From contig NZ_RZYA01000004.1 in assembly GCF_004005495.1 (NCBI RefSeq), positions 372,001 through 436,000 of the forward strand: 64,000 nucleotides of DNA. Reading direction: 5' to 3'. Numbering within the stretch: position 1 is the first letter of the stretch; every line of letters starts with the position of its first letter. Under the pieces are notes generated by a model, which was not told where the DNA came from, did not search any database, and saw nothing but the letters and a program-made list of their open reading frames with translations. This DNA is from Streptomyces antnestii (GTDB lineage Bacteria; Actinomycetota; Actinomycetes; Streptomycetales; Streptomycetaceae). Below are positions 26,652 to 35,483 of this stretch, one piece after another. A program made the position numbers and the translations under genes.

Positions 26652-27706
26652 GTAGCCAAGAGATTCCAGAAGAGAACCTGCCCAGCGCGCAGGACGCCGA
26701 CCAGCCGCACGGTTCGGTCGCGGTGAAGGACGATCCCTTCGCCGACCCGGGGCTGCCGCCCCACGAGCACCGGATCCAGGACATCGACGAGCGGGCCGCC
26801 AAGCGCTCCGAGCGCGTGGTCGCCTTCCTGTTCGTGCTCTCGATGCTCTCCACGATCGCCTTCATCGCCGCGTTCGTGGCGATCAAGCCCGGCAAGAGCA
26901 TCTACGTCTTCCCGATCGGTCACATCAGCGCGCTGAACTTCGCGCTCGGCATGACCCTCGGTCTGGCGCTGTTCTGCATCGGCGCGGGCGCGGTCCACTG
27001 GGCCCGCACCCTGATGTCCGACGTGGAGGTCGCCGACGAGCGGCACGCGATCGAGGCCGAGCCCGCCGTCAAGGCGAAGGTTCTCGCGGACTTCAAGCAG
27101 GGCGCCCAGGAGTCGCAGTTCGGCCGCCGCAAGCTGATCCGCAACACGCTGTTCGGCGCGGTCGCGATGGTCCCGCTCTCCGGCATCGTCCTCCTCCGCG
27201 ACCTCGGTCCGCTGCCGGAGGACAAGCTCCGGCACACCGCGTGGAAGGCGGGCAAGCTCCTCGTCAACGTGAACACGAACGAGCCGCTGCGTCCCTCGGA
27301 CATCGCGGTCGGCTCGCTCACCTTCGCCAAGCCCGAGGGCGTGGAGGAGCACGACGAGGACTTCCAGCAGGTCATGGGCAAGGCCGCCCTGATGCTCGTC
27401 CGGATCCAGCCGGAGGACATCAAGGACAAGCAGGAGCTTGCCTGGGGCCACGAAGGCATCGTCGCGTACTCGAAGGTCTGCACCCACGTGGGCTGCCCGA
27501 TCTCCCTGTACGAGCAGCAGACGCACCACGTGCTCTGCCCCTGTCACCAGTCCACCTTCGACCTCTCCGACGGCGCCCGCGTCATCTTCGGTCCCGCCGG
27601 CCACGCGCTGCCGCAGCTGCGTATCGGCGTGAGCGCTGAGGGCTACCTGCAGGCGCTCGGCGACTTCGCGGAGCCCGTCGGTCCTGCCTTCTGGGAGCGC
27701 GGATGA
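26648..27706 (+). CDS. qcrA: Rieske iron-sulfur subunit of the bcc complex
   Basis: This 352-residue Rieske protein is of the long actinobacterial type with three membrane helices. They are VVAFLFVLSMLSTIAFIAAF, ALNFALGMTLGLALFCIGAG and LFGAVAMVPLSGIVLL. The [2Fe-2S] ligands are Cys278 and His280 in CTHVGCP, and Cys297 and His300 in CPCHQS; Cys283 and Cys299 would form the disulfide. It is coupled to qcrC and qcrB by 4-nt overlaps. Confidence 0.97.
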   Translation: MSSQEIPEENLPSAQDADQPHGSVAVKDDPFADPGLPPHEHRIQDIDERAAKRSERVVAFLFVLSMLSTIAFIAAFVAIKPGKSIYVFPIGHISALNFALGMTLGLALFCIGAGAVHWARTLMSDVEVADERHAIEAEPAVKAKVLADFKQGAQESQFGRRKLIRNTLFGAVAMVPLSGIVLLRDLGPLPEDKLRHTAWKAGKLLVNVNTNEPLRPSDIAVGSLTFAKPEGVEEHDEDFQQVMGKAALMLVRIQPEDIKDKQELAWGHEGIVAYSKVCTHVGCPISLYEQQTHHVLCPCHQSTFDLSDGARVIFGPAGHALPQLRIGVSAEGYLQALGDFAEPVGPAFWERG

Positions 27707-29340
27707 GCACTACGACCAGCAACGACGCGCCCTCGCGCGGGAAGGCGCCCGCCGGTGAGCGGGTAGCCGACTGGGCGGACGGCCGGCTCGGGATCTACTC
27801 CCTGGCCAAGGCCAACATGCGCAAGATCTTCCCGGACCACTGGTCCTTCATGCTCGGTGAGATCTGCCTCTACAGCTTCATCATCATCATCCTCACGGGT
27901 GTGTACCTGACGCTGTTCTTCCACCCGTCGATGAACGAGGTGACGTACCACGGCAGCTATGTCCCGCTCCAGGGGCAGCTGATGTCGGAGGCGTTCAACT
28001 CGACCATGCACATCTCCTTCGATGTGCGCGGTGGTCTGCTGATCCGCCAGATCCACCACTGGGCGGCGCTGATCTTCCTCGCCGGCATGTTCGTGCACAT
28101 GATGCGCGTGTTCTTCACGGGTGCGTTCCGCAAGCCCCGTGAGGTCAACTGGCTGTTCGGCTTCCTGCTGTTCGTCCTGGGCATGTTCACCGGCTTCACC
28201 GGTTACTCGCTCCCGGACGACCTGCTCTCCGGCACCGGTGTCCGCTTCATGGAGGGCGCGGTCCTGTCCGTGCCGATCGTCGGCACGTACCTGTCGTTCT
28301 TCCTCTTCGGCGGCGAGTTCCCGGGCGGCGACTTCGTCGCGCGGTTCTACTCGGTCCACATCCTGCTGCTGCCGGGCATCATGCTCGGCCTCGTGGTCGC
28401 TCACCTGATCCTGGTCTTCTACCACAAGCACACGCAGTTCGCGGGCCCCGGCAAGACGAACAAGAACGTCGTCGGCATGCCGCTCCTGCCGGTCTACATG
28501 GCCAAGGCGGGTGGCTTCTTCTTCCTGGTCTTCGGTGTCATCGCGGTCATCGCCGCGATCGCGTCGATCAACCCGATCTGGGCCATCGGCCCGTACCGGA
28601 TCGACCAGGTCTCCACCGGCGCCCAGCCCGACTGGTACATGGGCTTCTCCGAGGGCCTGATCCGCTTCATGCCGGGCTGGGAGATCAACCTGTGGGGTCA
28701 CACGCTCGTCCTGGGTGTGTTCATCCCACTGATCATCTTCCCGCTCGTCCTGGTGGCCATCGCGGTCTACCCGTTCATCGAGTCCTGGGTCACCGGCGAC
28801 AAGAACGAGCACCACATCCTGGACCGCCCGCGCAACCGTCCGGCCCGGACCGCGTTCGGCGCCGCCTGGATCAGCTGGTACTTCGTCCTGCTCGTCGGTG
28901 GTGGTAACGACCTCTGGGCCACGCACTTCCACCTGTCGATCAACGCGATCACCTGGTTCGTGCGCATCAGCTTCTTCGTCGTGCCGGTCCTGGTGTTCGT
29001 CGCCACGAAGCGGATCTGCCTCGGCCTCCAGCGCCGGGACAAGGACAAGGTGCTGCACGGACGCGAGTCCGGCATCATCAAGCGCCTGCCGCACGGCGAG
29101 TTCATCGAGGTCCACGAGCCGCTCGACTCCGAGGCCCTGCACACCCTCACCGCGCACGAGCAGTACGCGCCGCTCGAGATCGGCCCGACGGTCGACGAGA
29201 ACGGTGTGGAGCGCAAGGTGTCCGGTACGCAGAAGCTGCGGGCGAAGCTGTCCGAGGGCATGTACGGCGAGGACAGCCAGATCCCCAAGCCCACCGTCGA
29301 GGAGTACAAGGAGATCACCAGCGGCCACGGCCACCACTGA
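27703..29340 (+). CDS. qcrB: Cytochrome b subunit of the bcc complex
   Basis: This 545-residue protein oxidises menaquinol. The heme b ligands lie in IHHWAALIFLAGMFVHMMRV and in the helix FYSVHILLLPGIMLGLVVAH. A quinol-site PDW-type motif occurs as QPDWYMGFSEG, and several further helices follow. The hydrophilic C-terminal extension of about 120 residues is typical of actinobacteria. It starts at ATG 27703, overlapping qcrA. A terminator follows. Confidence 0.97.
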   Translation: MSTTTSNDAPSRGKAPAGERVADWADGRLGIYSLAKANMRKIFPDHWSFMLGEICLYSFIIIILTGVYLTLFFHPSMNEVTYHGSYVPLQGQLMSEAFNSTMHISFDVRGGLLIRQIHHWAALIFLAGMFVHMMRVFFTGAFRKPREVNWLFGFLLFVLGMFTGFTGYSLPDDLLSGTGVRFMEGAVLSVPIVGTYLSFFLFGGEFPGGDFVARFYSVHILLLPGIMLGLVVAHLILVFYHKHTQFAGPGKTNKNVVGMPLLPVYMAKAGGFFFLVFGVIAVIAAIASINPIWAIGPYRIDQVSTGAQPDWYMGFSEGLIRFMPGWEINLWGHTLVLGVFIPLIIFPLVLVAIAVYPFIESWVTGDKNEHHILDRPRNRPARTAFGAAWISWYFVLLVGGGNDLWATHFHLSINAITWFVRISFFVVPVLVFVATKRICLGLQRRDKDKVLHGRESGIIKRLPHGEFIEVHEPLDSEALHTLTAHEQYAPLEIGPTVDENGVERKVSGTQKLRAKLSEGMYGEDSQIPKPTVEEYKEITSGHGHH

Positions 29341-29380
29341 TCACCTGAACTGACCGACTGACCCAGCGGTCGCCACGGCG

Positions 29381-29411
29381 AGAGCCCCGTCCAGTGCCTG
29401 GACGGGGCTCT
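29381..29411 (+). terminator. Terminator of ctaE-qcrCAB
   Basis: A perfect 13-bp stem (AGAGCCCCGTCCA with TGGACGGGGCTCT), with a 5-nt loop, is followed by TTTG. Confidence 0.9.
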
Positions 29412-29475
29412 TTGCCGTCCCGGGGCTGGATAGGGTGGAGGGGTTCCCATCGACACCGAAAACCAGGAGCGGCAG

Positions 29476-30540
29476 ATGAGTGCTGTGACCCCCGCAGGAG
29501 GCAACACCGCGGCGGGCCGTTCCTGGCCCCAGGTACTGAACGGCCTGCTCGACGGACGTGACCAGAGCGCCGACGACACCGCGTGGGCGATGGACCGGAT
29601 CATGCGCGGCGAGGCCACCGACGCGCAGATCGCCGGGTTCGCGGTGGCTCTGCGGGCCAAGGGCGAGACCGTGGAGGAGATCTCCGGTCTCGTACGGGCC
29701 ATGTACGAACACGCGAACGTGATCGACGTACCCGGCGACACCGTCGACATCGTCGGTACGGGCGGCGACGGCGCCAAGACGGTCAACATCTCCACGATGT
29801 CCGCGATCGTCATCGCCGGCGCGGGCGCCAAGGTCGTCAAGCACGGCAACCGTGCCGCGTCGTCGGCGTCCGGCGCCTCGGACGTCCTGGAGAAGCTCGG
29901 CGTCAATCTGGAGCTCACGCCGGCCCGCGTCGCCGAGGTCGCGGAGGAAGCGGGGATCACCTTCTGCTTCGCCGTGAAGTTCCACCCGGCGCTGCGGTAC
30001 GTGGCGGCCGCCCGCAGCCAGCTGGGGATCCGGACGACGTTCAACTTCCTCGGCCCCCTGACCAACCCGGCCAGGGTGCGCGCCCAGGCCGTCGGCGTCG
30101 CCGACGCGCGGATGGCGCCCATCGTGGCCGGCGTCTTCGCCGAGCGCGGCCACTCGTCCCTGGTCTTCCGCGGCGACGACGGCCTGGACGAGCTGACGAC
30201 GACGGCGACCTCCCGGATCTGGGTGGTGCGCGACGGCGCCGTGCGCGAGGAGGCCTTCGACCCGCGGGACGTCGGCATCGACCTGGTGCCGGTGTCCGCG
30301 CTGCGGGGCGCCGACGCGTCCTACAACGCGGAGGTCGCGCGGCGGCTCCTGGACGGGGAGACCGGTCCGGTGCGGGACGCGGTACTCCTGAACTCGGCGG
30401 CCGCGCTCGTCGCTCTGACGCCCGGTGAGGGGCCTCTGGCGGGCCAGATCAGGGCCGCCATGGACCGCGCCGCTCAGTCGATCGACTCGGGTGCGGCGAA
30501 GCGGGCCCTGGAGCGCTGGGTGGCGGCCTCCAACGCGTGA
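29476..30540 (+). CDS. trpD: Anthranilate phosphoribosyltransferase
   Basis: TrpD joins anthranilate to PRPP, the second step of tryptophan synthesis. The 354-residue protein has the PRPP-binding motif [33 protein letters not shown], and the GPLTNPA loop. It starts at ATG 29476 with GGAGCGG upstream. It is not linked to other trp genes here; the anthranilate synthase gene lies about 26 kb away and no Trp leader is seen before trpD. Confidence 0.97.
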   Translation: MSAVTPAGGNTAAGRSWPQVLNGLLDGRDQSADDTAWAMDRIMRGEATDAQIAGFAVALRAKGETVEEISGLVRAMYEHANVIDVPGDTVDIVGTGGDGAKTVNISTMSAIVIAGAGAKVVKHGNRAASSASGASDVLEKLGVNLELTPARVAEVAEEAGITFCFAVKFHPALRYVAAARSQLGIRTTFNFLGPLTNPARVRAQAVGVADARMAPIVAGVFAERGHSSLVFRGDDGLDELTTTATSRIWVVRDGAVREEAFDPRDVGIDLVPVSALRGADASYNAEVARRLLDGETGPVRDAVLLNSAAALVALTPGEGPLAGQIRAAMDRAAQSIDSGAAKRALERWVAASNA

Positions 30541-30619
30541 CGCCGAGGGCGCGGCCGGGCTGTCGTCTCACAGCCTGGACCGCGCCCTCGCCGTTCCCGC
30601 GTCGTGTGGCAGGATGCTC

Positions 30620-30745
30620 TCCAAGGTCATGAGTGACAGCGATCGAGGCCCCAGCCCGCTGTCCGGCAACCCTCCGTCCGTGGCGGGGTGCCCTGGGTGA
30701 AGACCAGGCAGTGCACAGCAAGGTGCACTGCAAGCGCGGACCCCT
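30620..30745 (+). promoter_or_regulatory. SAM-IV riboswitch
   Basis: The RNA matches the SAM-IV class by conserved sequence. P1 pairs GGTC (30625-30628) with GACC (30702-30705). P2 pairs GACAGCG (30635-30641) with CGCTGTC (30657-30663). The invariant core CCGGCAACCCTCC is followed by GGCGGGGTGCCCTGGGTGA. An outer 9-bp hairpin, GCAGTGCAC with GTGCACTGC (30708-30731), precedes GCAAGCGCGG, as expected for the class. It lies 160 bp before the class V aminotransferase gene and should repress it when SAM is abundant. Confidence 0.88.
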
Positions 30746-30783
30746 GCATACCCTGGGGTCCTGGTCCTCAAGGGAGCAGTCTC

Positions 30784-30804
30784 GTGAGCAAGCGAATGCG
30801 ATAG
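30784..30804 (+). CDS. Possible six-codon leader ORF after the SAM-IV aptamer
   Basis: GTG AGC AAG CGA ATG CGA TAG would encode MSKRMR. AAGGGAG lies 7 nt upstream, a good ribosome site. The region between the aptamer and the gene start has no other coding sequence. It could be a translated leader in the expression platform, or the Shine-Dalgarno-like sequence could be accidental. Confidence 0.3.
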   Translation: MSKRMR

Positions 30805-30906
30805 GGCGTATGGGCCCCGCCTCCGCACCCCCTTTTTCTCTTCAGCCGTGCCGTTGAGCTGTCCGCTCCGCACGGTCACTTCGCTTACCTCTCACGGGAG
30901 TTCGCC

Positions 30907-32268
30907 ATGTCTGTCTCCACCGCTGCCGCCGACCAGTCGCTTTGCACCCCCCTGCCCGTTCTCGGCCGGGATGTCACCGTTCCGCTCGTCACCGGTGGCG
31001 AGGTCACCTACGCCGCCCTCGACTACGCGGCCAGCGCCCCGGCGCTCCAGCGGGTCTGGGACGACGTGGCGGCCTACGCGCCGTACTACGGCAGCGTCCA
31101 CCGCGGGGCCGGCTACCTCTCGCAGCTGTCGACCGACCTCTTCGAGAACTCCCGGGTGACCGTCGCCGAGTTCCTCGGCTGCCGCGAGGACGACCAGGTG
31201 ATCTTCACCCGGTCCACCACCGACTCGCTCAACCTGCTCGCCGCCGTACTCCCCGCCGACTGTCAGGTCTTCGTCTTCGAGACCGAGCACCACGCCTCGC
31301 TCCTGCCGTGGCGCGACGCCCGGGTGACCTACCTGAACGCGCCCCGCACCCACGAAGAGGCCGTCCAGACCCTGGAGCGCGCCCTCGCCGACCGCGACCC
31401 CCACGGGCCCGCCCTGGTGTGTGTCACCGGCGCCTCGAACGTCACCGGCGAGCTGTGGCCGGTCCGTGAGCTGGCCGCCGCGGCCCACGCGCACGGCGCC
31501 CGTATCGTCCTCGACGCCGCGCAGCTCGCCCCGCACCACCCGGTGGACATCCAGGACCTCGACGTCGACTGGGTCGCCTTCTCCGGGCACAAGCTGTACG
31601 CGCCCTTCGGCTCCGGTGTCCTCGCGGGGCGTGCCGACTGGCTCCAGGGTGCCGAGCCCTACCTCGCGGGCGGCGGCGCCTCCCGCAAGGTCGCCCGCCG
31701 CGCCGACGGCGGGGTGGACGTCGAGTGGCACGACAGCGCGGCCCGCCACGAGGCCGGTTCGCCGAACGTCATCGGCGTCTACTCCATCGCCTCCGCCTGC
31801 AAGGCGCTCACCGAGGCCGGCTTCGACTCGCTCGTCGCCCGTGAGGAGTACCTGATCGGCAAGGTCCGCGAGGGTCTCGCGGCCGTGCCCGAGGTGAAGG
31901 TGCTCTCGCTGTTCGGCGACGACGCCCCGCGTGTCGGTGTCCTCTCCTTCGTCGTCGAGGGCTGGAACAGCTCCCACTTCGCCGCCGCGCTCTCCGCCGA
32001 GTACGGCATCGGCGTGCGCGACGGGCTCTTCTGCGCCCACCCCCTCGTCCGCACCCTGCTTGGCAGCGACCCGCAGACGCAGGGTGAGTGCGGGGCGCCC
32101 GAGGCGGCGCCCGGCGAGAAGTCGCTGAACGCGATCCGCGTGAGCTTTGGTGCGGGTACGCCGGACGAGCACGTGGAGCGCTTCGTGCGCGCCGTCACCG
32201 AGCTGGTCCGACAGGGCGCGCGCTGGAACTACCGCACCGAGGGCGGGCGTTGCGTCCCCGCGGTGTGA
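30907..32268 (+). CDS. Class V aminotransferase / cysteine desulfurase-like PLP enzyme under SAM control
   Basis: This 453-residue enzyme has the NifS-like fold. The segment YAASAPALQRVWD is followed by PYYGSVHRGAGYLSQ, the region HHASLLPW lies near the cofactor, IVLDAAQLAPHHPVD holds the PLP-pairing Asp, and Lys229 (FSGHKLYAPFGSG) is the probable PLP Lys. The SAM-IV riboswitch upstream ties it to sulfur or methionine supply. A desulfurase or a C-S lyase role is therefore more likely than ordinary transamination, though the substrate is not proven. It starts at ATG 30907 with GGGAG 6 nt upstream. Confidence 0.9.
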   Translation: MSVSTAAADQSLCTPLPVLGRDVTVPLVTGGEVTYAALDYAASAPALQRVWDDVAAYAPYYGSVHRGAGYLSQLSTDLFENSRVTVAEFLGCREDDQVIFTRSTTDSLNLLAAVLPADCQVFVFETEHHASLLPWRDARVTYLNAPRTHEEAVQTLERALADRDPHGPALVCVTGASNVTGELWPVRELAAAAHAHGARIVLDAAQLAPHHPVDIQDLDVDWVAFSGHKLYAPFGSGVLAGRADWLQGAEPYLAGGGASRKVARRADGGVDVEWHDSAARHEAGSPNVIGVYSIASACKALTEAGFDSLVAREEYLIGKVREGLAAVPEVKVLSLFGDDAPRVGVLSFVVEGWNSSHFAAALSAEYGIGVRDGLFCAHPLVRTLLGSDPQTQGECGAPEAAPGEKSLNAIRVSFGAGTPDEHVERFVRAVTELVRQGARWNYRTEGGRCVPAV

Positions 32269-32291
32269 TCCGCCCGCCTCGCCGGACATGA

Positions 32292-32319
32292 CGAAGGCCG
32301 CCCCTCGGGGCGGCCTTCG
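32292..32319. terminator. Bidirectional terminator
   Basis: A perfect 13-bp stem (CGAAGGCCGCCCC with GGGGCGGCCTTCG) lies between the convergent PLP enzyme and Lrp-type genes. Confidence 0.85.
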
Positions 32320-32334
32320 GTCGTCACGGGGCCG

Positions 32335-32616
32335 CTAGTTGTCGAGCCCGATCGCGAACGCCGCCTCCAGGTCGTGCTGGGAGTACGTGCGGAACGCGAC
32401 GTGCGTGTCCGTGGCCTCCACGCCCGCGATCTTGCTGATCTTCCCGGGGATGACGTCCGCGAGGTCGTCGTGGCGCGCGACGCGCACCATGGCGATCAGG
32501 TCGTACGTGCCGGTCACGGAGAAGACCTCGCTGACGCTGTCCAGGGCGGCGATCGACTCGGCGATCTCGGGGATCCGGTCCACGCTGGTCTTGATGAGCA
32601 CGATCGCGGTGATCAC
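32335..32616 (-). CDS. Stand-alone Lrp/AsnC ligand-binding (RAM) domain protein
   Basis: This 93-residue protein consists of only the RAM effector domain: ITAIVLIKTSVDRIPEIAES, then VFSVTGTYDLIAMVRVA and THVAFRTYSQHD. No helix-turn-helix is present. Such small proteins may bind amino acids or associate with full-length Lrp regulators. It starts at GTG 32616 with GAGGGAG upstream, overlapping the rhomboid stop in GTGA, so the two are translated together. Confidence 0.9.
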   Translation of the reverse strand: MITAIVLIKTSVDRIPEIAESIAALDSVSEVFSVTGTYDLIAMVRVARHDDLADVIPGKISKIAGVEATDTHVAFRTYSQHDLEAAFAIGLDN

Positions 32617-33359
32617 GGCTGGCTGTCTCCCTCGGTGGCCGTGGCTGGGACTTGTTTCACTGTAGCCCGCCCTCTGTAGCGCACCCACGCGTAGAGGAAC
32701 CCGACGGAGAACCCGACCAGGTGTGCCAGATACGCCACCCCCGGCCCCCGGCTGCCCTGCCCCGCCGCCGCCCACTGGAGCGCCACCCAGAACGGCAGCA
32801 CCACCCAGGCGGGAAACCGCAGCGGCAGGAAGAACAGGAACGGGAACAGGCTCGTCACGCGCGCCCCCGGGAAGAGGTACAGGAACGCCCCGAGCACCGC
32901 CGAGATCGCCCCTGACGCGCCCACCAGGGTCTGCTCGGAGCCGGCGTGCGCGATCGCGTAGCCGAGGAGCGCCACGCAGCCGGAGAGCACGTAGAACAAC
33001 GCGAACTGGACGTGGCCCATCCGTTCCTCGACCATCGCGCCGAAGACGTACAGGAACAGCATGTTGCCCAGCAGGTGGAGCCAGCTGCCGTGGACGAACA
33101 GGGCCGTGACGGTGGTGAGGGCCGCGCGCGGGGAGCCGGTGAGGAGCTGGGCCGGGATCACGCCCCAGTGCTCGAAGTAGTCGCTCTGCGCGGCGAGCAG
33201 CCGGTCGCCCGTGCCGTAGACGGGGTTGAGTCCGGACCCGGGGGAGAGTACGAAGGCCGCGCAGCACAGCACGATCAGTCCGTACGTCACCGGTGCCGGC
33301 TGGTCCCTGACGGCCGACCTGACCGTTCTGCCCAGCGCCGCACCCCAATTGTCGATCAT
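32613..33359 (-). CDS. Rhomboid intramembrane serine protease
   Basis: This 248-residue protein has six or seven helices. The rhomboid loop reads HGSWLHLLGNMLFLYVFG, the catalytic Ser149 is in GASGAISAVLG, and the catalytic His213 is in LAHLVGFSVGF. It would cut transmembrane helices of other proteins; the substrate is unknown. The start is uncertain. I use ATG 33359 (MIDNWGAALG), but in-frame ATG 33371 and GTG 33386 also exist and none has a clear Shine-Dalgarno sequence. Confidence 0.92.
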   Translation of the reverse strand: MIDNWGAALGRTVRSAVRDQPAPVTYGLIVLCCAAFVLSPGSGLNPVYGTGDRLLAAQSDYFEHWGVIPAQLLTGSPRAALTTVTALFVHGSWLHLLGNMLFLYVFGAMVEERMGHVQFALFYVLSGCVALLGYAIAHAGSEQTLVGASGAISAVLGAFLYLFPGARVTSLFPFLFFLPLRFPAWVVLPFWVALQWAAAGQGSRGPGVAYLAHLVGFSVGFLYAWVRYRGRATVKQVPATATEGDSQP

Positions 33360-33515
33360 GCGACAGAGCATGACGTAACGGGGCACACCTGCACAGACGG
33401 CCTGCCGTTGTTCCCCACTGTGGACGCCCGAGCGGGGGGTCCCCGGCAGGCCGTAGGGTTACGGGCACCACGCACCACGGAAAACGTACGACCCTGAAAG
33501 AAGGCGACAGCCCCG

Positions 33516-33755
33516 ATGACGGTTCCCCTGCCGACCGCCGAGACCCGTTGGCGCTGCACTCTCTGCGGCAACCTCACGCGATTCGACGTGACCCGCTCGT
33601 CGAAGGTCGTCGAATACGTCCACCTCGACCTGGCCGGTGACCCGAAGGTCGAGGAACGCGAGGTGGTCAGTGAGACCATCGAGTCGGTGCGCTGCCGCTG
33701 GTGCAACGCGGTGGACCAGGTCGAACTCGTGGACAGGCCGGGTGCCGGCTCCTGA
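33516..33755 (+). CDS. Small zinc-ribbon-like protein
   Basis: This 79-residue protein has two CxxC pairs, CTLCGNLTRFDV near residue 14 and VRCRWCNAVDQVEL near residue 60. They can form one zinc site. The middle is acidic with a Val/Glu-rich strand (VVEYVHLDLAGDP). It starts at ATG 33516, and the NYN protein gene begins 41 bp after its stop. No function is known to me. Confidence 0.8.
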   Translation: MTVPLPTAETRWRCTLCGNLTRFDVTRSSKVVEYVHLDLAGDPKVEEREVVSETIESVRCRWCNAVDQVELVDRPGAGS

Positions 33756-33796
33756 GCGGAGCCGGACCCCCAGGAATACGGACATTGGGGTGACGG

Positions 33797-35146
33797 ATGG
33801 TGGAGAGCGCAGGCGGGGAGGCCGGGGACGGCGCCGCTGAGGTGCTCGACCGGCCGTTGCCCGAAGGCGTGCGGCGCCGGGTCGTGCAGATCGTCTCGGA
33901 CGGCTTCGGCGGGCTCACGGTCGCCGAACTGCCGTCCCAGCTGAGGCAGTACGCGCGCTTCACCCCGACGCGGCGCGCCAAGTTCGCCGGCAACGCGATG
34001 GCGGCCGCCGTCGAGGGCGACACGCTGTTCCGTCAGCGCATCGCCGAACGCCTCAGAGAGGCCCAGCCGGAGCTCGCCGGCGCCCTGGACTCCGGGGCGC
34101 CGCCGCCCGCCGCCGACCCGCTCGACGTGGCCGCCGCGGCCTATGTGCTGCGGCCCGCGGGCTGGGTGAAGCTCGTGGCGGCCGCCGGCGAGGAGGCCGT
34201 GCGGGCCGACGCCGAGCGCGCCGACGAGGAGGCGCGGGCCGAGCTGGAGCGGCTGCGCGCCGAGGTCGAGGCCGCCCACGACCAGACCAGGGCCGAGAAG
34301 GAACGGCTGCGCGTGGAGCTGGAGTCGGCGAAGAAGGAGGCCGAGTCCCTGCACCGCAAGCTGCGCAGCGCGCTGAGCGATGTCAAGCGCGGCGAGGCGG
34401 CCCTGCGCAAGGCCCGCGGCGAGACCGAGGCCGTGCGCGCCGAGACCCACACGCAGCTGTCCGCCGCCGACAGCGAGGCGCGGCGGCTCAAGGCCCGGCT
34501 CGGCGAGACGGAAGCCGCCCTCGAGGCGTCCCGCAAGGCGGCGCGCGAGGGCCGCAGCGTCGAGGACATGCGCGTACGGCTGCTGCTCGACACCGTCCTC
34601 GAGGCCGCGCAGGGGCTGCGCCGTGAGCTGGCGCTGCCGCCCGTGTCGGTGCGCCCCGCCGAGACGGTGGACGCCGTCGAGCCCGGGCGGATGTCACCCA
34701 AGGACATCGCGGCCCGTGCCCTGTCCGAGCACGACCCCGCCATCCTGGACCAGCTCCTCGCCCTGCCGCAGGCCCACCTCGTGGTCGACGGCTACAACGT
34801 CACCAAGACCGGCTATCCCACGATGCCGCTGGAGAAGCAGCGGCTGCGGCTGCTCGGGTCGCTCTCCCAGCTCGCCGCGCAGACCGGCGCCGAGGTGACC
34901 TGTGTCTTCGACGGGGCCGAACTGGCCGCGCCCGTCCTGCTCGCGCCGCCGCGCGGGGTGCGCGTGCTGTTCTCCAAGGCGGGCGTCACGGCCGACGAGC
35001 TGATCCGTCAGCTGGTGCGTGCCGAACCGCCCGGCCGGCCCGTGGTGGTCGTCTCCACGGACCGCGAGGTGGCCGACGGGGTCGCCAAGGCGGGCGCGCG
35101 CCCCGTCGCGTCCGTGATGCTCCTCAAGCGCCTCTCGCACAGTTGA
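33797..35146 (+). CDS. NYN (YacP/Rae1-like) domain protein with long coiled coil
   Basis: This 449-residue protein has an N-terminal helical domain (residues 20-120, with VSDGFGGLTVAELPSQLRQ), a long Glu/Arg/Ala coiled coil (about 125-265) and a C-terminal NYN nuclease-like domain (about 325-449). The NYN domain has the acidic positions LVVDGYNVTKTGYP, VTCVFDGAELA and VVVVSTDREVADG. YacP relatives are PIN-like ribonucleases; B. subtilis Rae1 acts on translating mRNA. The coiled coil is an actinobacterial addition. It starts at ATG 33797 and is likely co-transcribed with the zinc-ribbon gene. Confidence 0.88.
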   Translation: MVESAGGEAGDGAAEVLDRPLPEGVRRRVVQIVSDGFGGLTVAELPSQLRQYARFTPTRRAKFAGNAMAAAVEGDTLFRQRIAERLREAQPELAGALDSGAPPPAADPLDVAAAAYVLRPAGWVKLVAAAGEEAVRADAERADEEARAELERLRAEVEAAHDQTRAEKERLRVELESAKKEAESLHRKLRSALSDVKRGEAALRKARGETEAVRAETHTQLSAADSEARRLKARLGETEAALEASRKAAREGRSVEDMRVRLLLDTVLEAAQGLRRELALPPVSVRPAETVDAVEPGRMSPKDIAARALSEHDPAILDQLLALPQAHLVVDGYNVTKTGYPTMPLEKQRLRLLGSLSQLAAQTGAEVTCVFDGAELAAPVLLAPPRGVRVLFSKAGVTADELIRQLVRAEPPGRPVVVVSTDREVADGVAKAGARPVASVMLLKRLSHS

Positions 35147-35483
35147 CGGTCGGCTGACGTTCAGCCGGCGTTCCGGTCCGCGGGTTCTGCACCTTCGTCA
35201 CATTGGCAACGTAGGTCCCATACGTAACTTCTGGTTTCGATGCCCGAATTGGTGGATCGTTTACGCAACGTAGTGTCAAACGGGCATTACTGCACGTGAG
35301 TTGAGTGCAAAGAATGCGCTCGGTGACCGAGTTTTTTCTCGTCAGGATTTGAACTGATCACAAGAAGGTCACTAAGGTCGCCTCGAACCTCCGCTCGGGT
35401 GATCACTCATCGGGAGTGACGGCAGAGGGTCACCGCCCACCGGCGTGTCGGTAGGCGGCTGGAGGAAGAAGGAGCTCGCCCCC
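35147..35483 (+). promoter_or_regulatory. Long AT-richer leader before the first NlpC/P60 gene
   Basis: This 337-bp gap is less GC-rich than its surroundings and holds no ORF. It contains ACGTAGG/ACGTAAC/ACGTAGT-like elements near 35210-35275, and a hairpin with U-run at 35319-35337. A GC-rich structured stretch follows at 35375-35460. It probably contains the promoter of the P60 gene and a transcribed leader. I could not match it to the ydaO/c-di-AMP riboswitch. Confidence 0.4.
35319..35337 (+). terminator. Hairpin with U-run, possible attenuator
   Basis: CTCGG-TGA-CCGAG is followed by six T residues, which is rare in this genome. It is either the terminator of the NYN gene or an attenuator in the P60 leader. 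Confidence 0.45.

Noticed and set aside
30633..30857. A 74-codon frame over the SAM-IV region
   Set aside because: It coincides with the conserved riboswitch RNA and has no ribosome site or protein-like composition.
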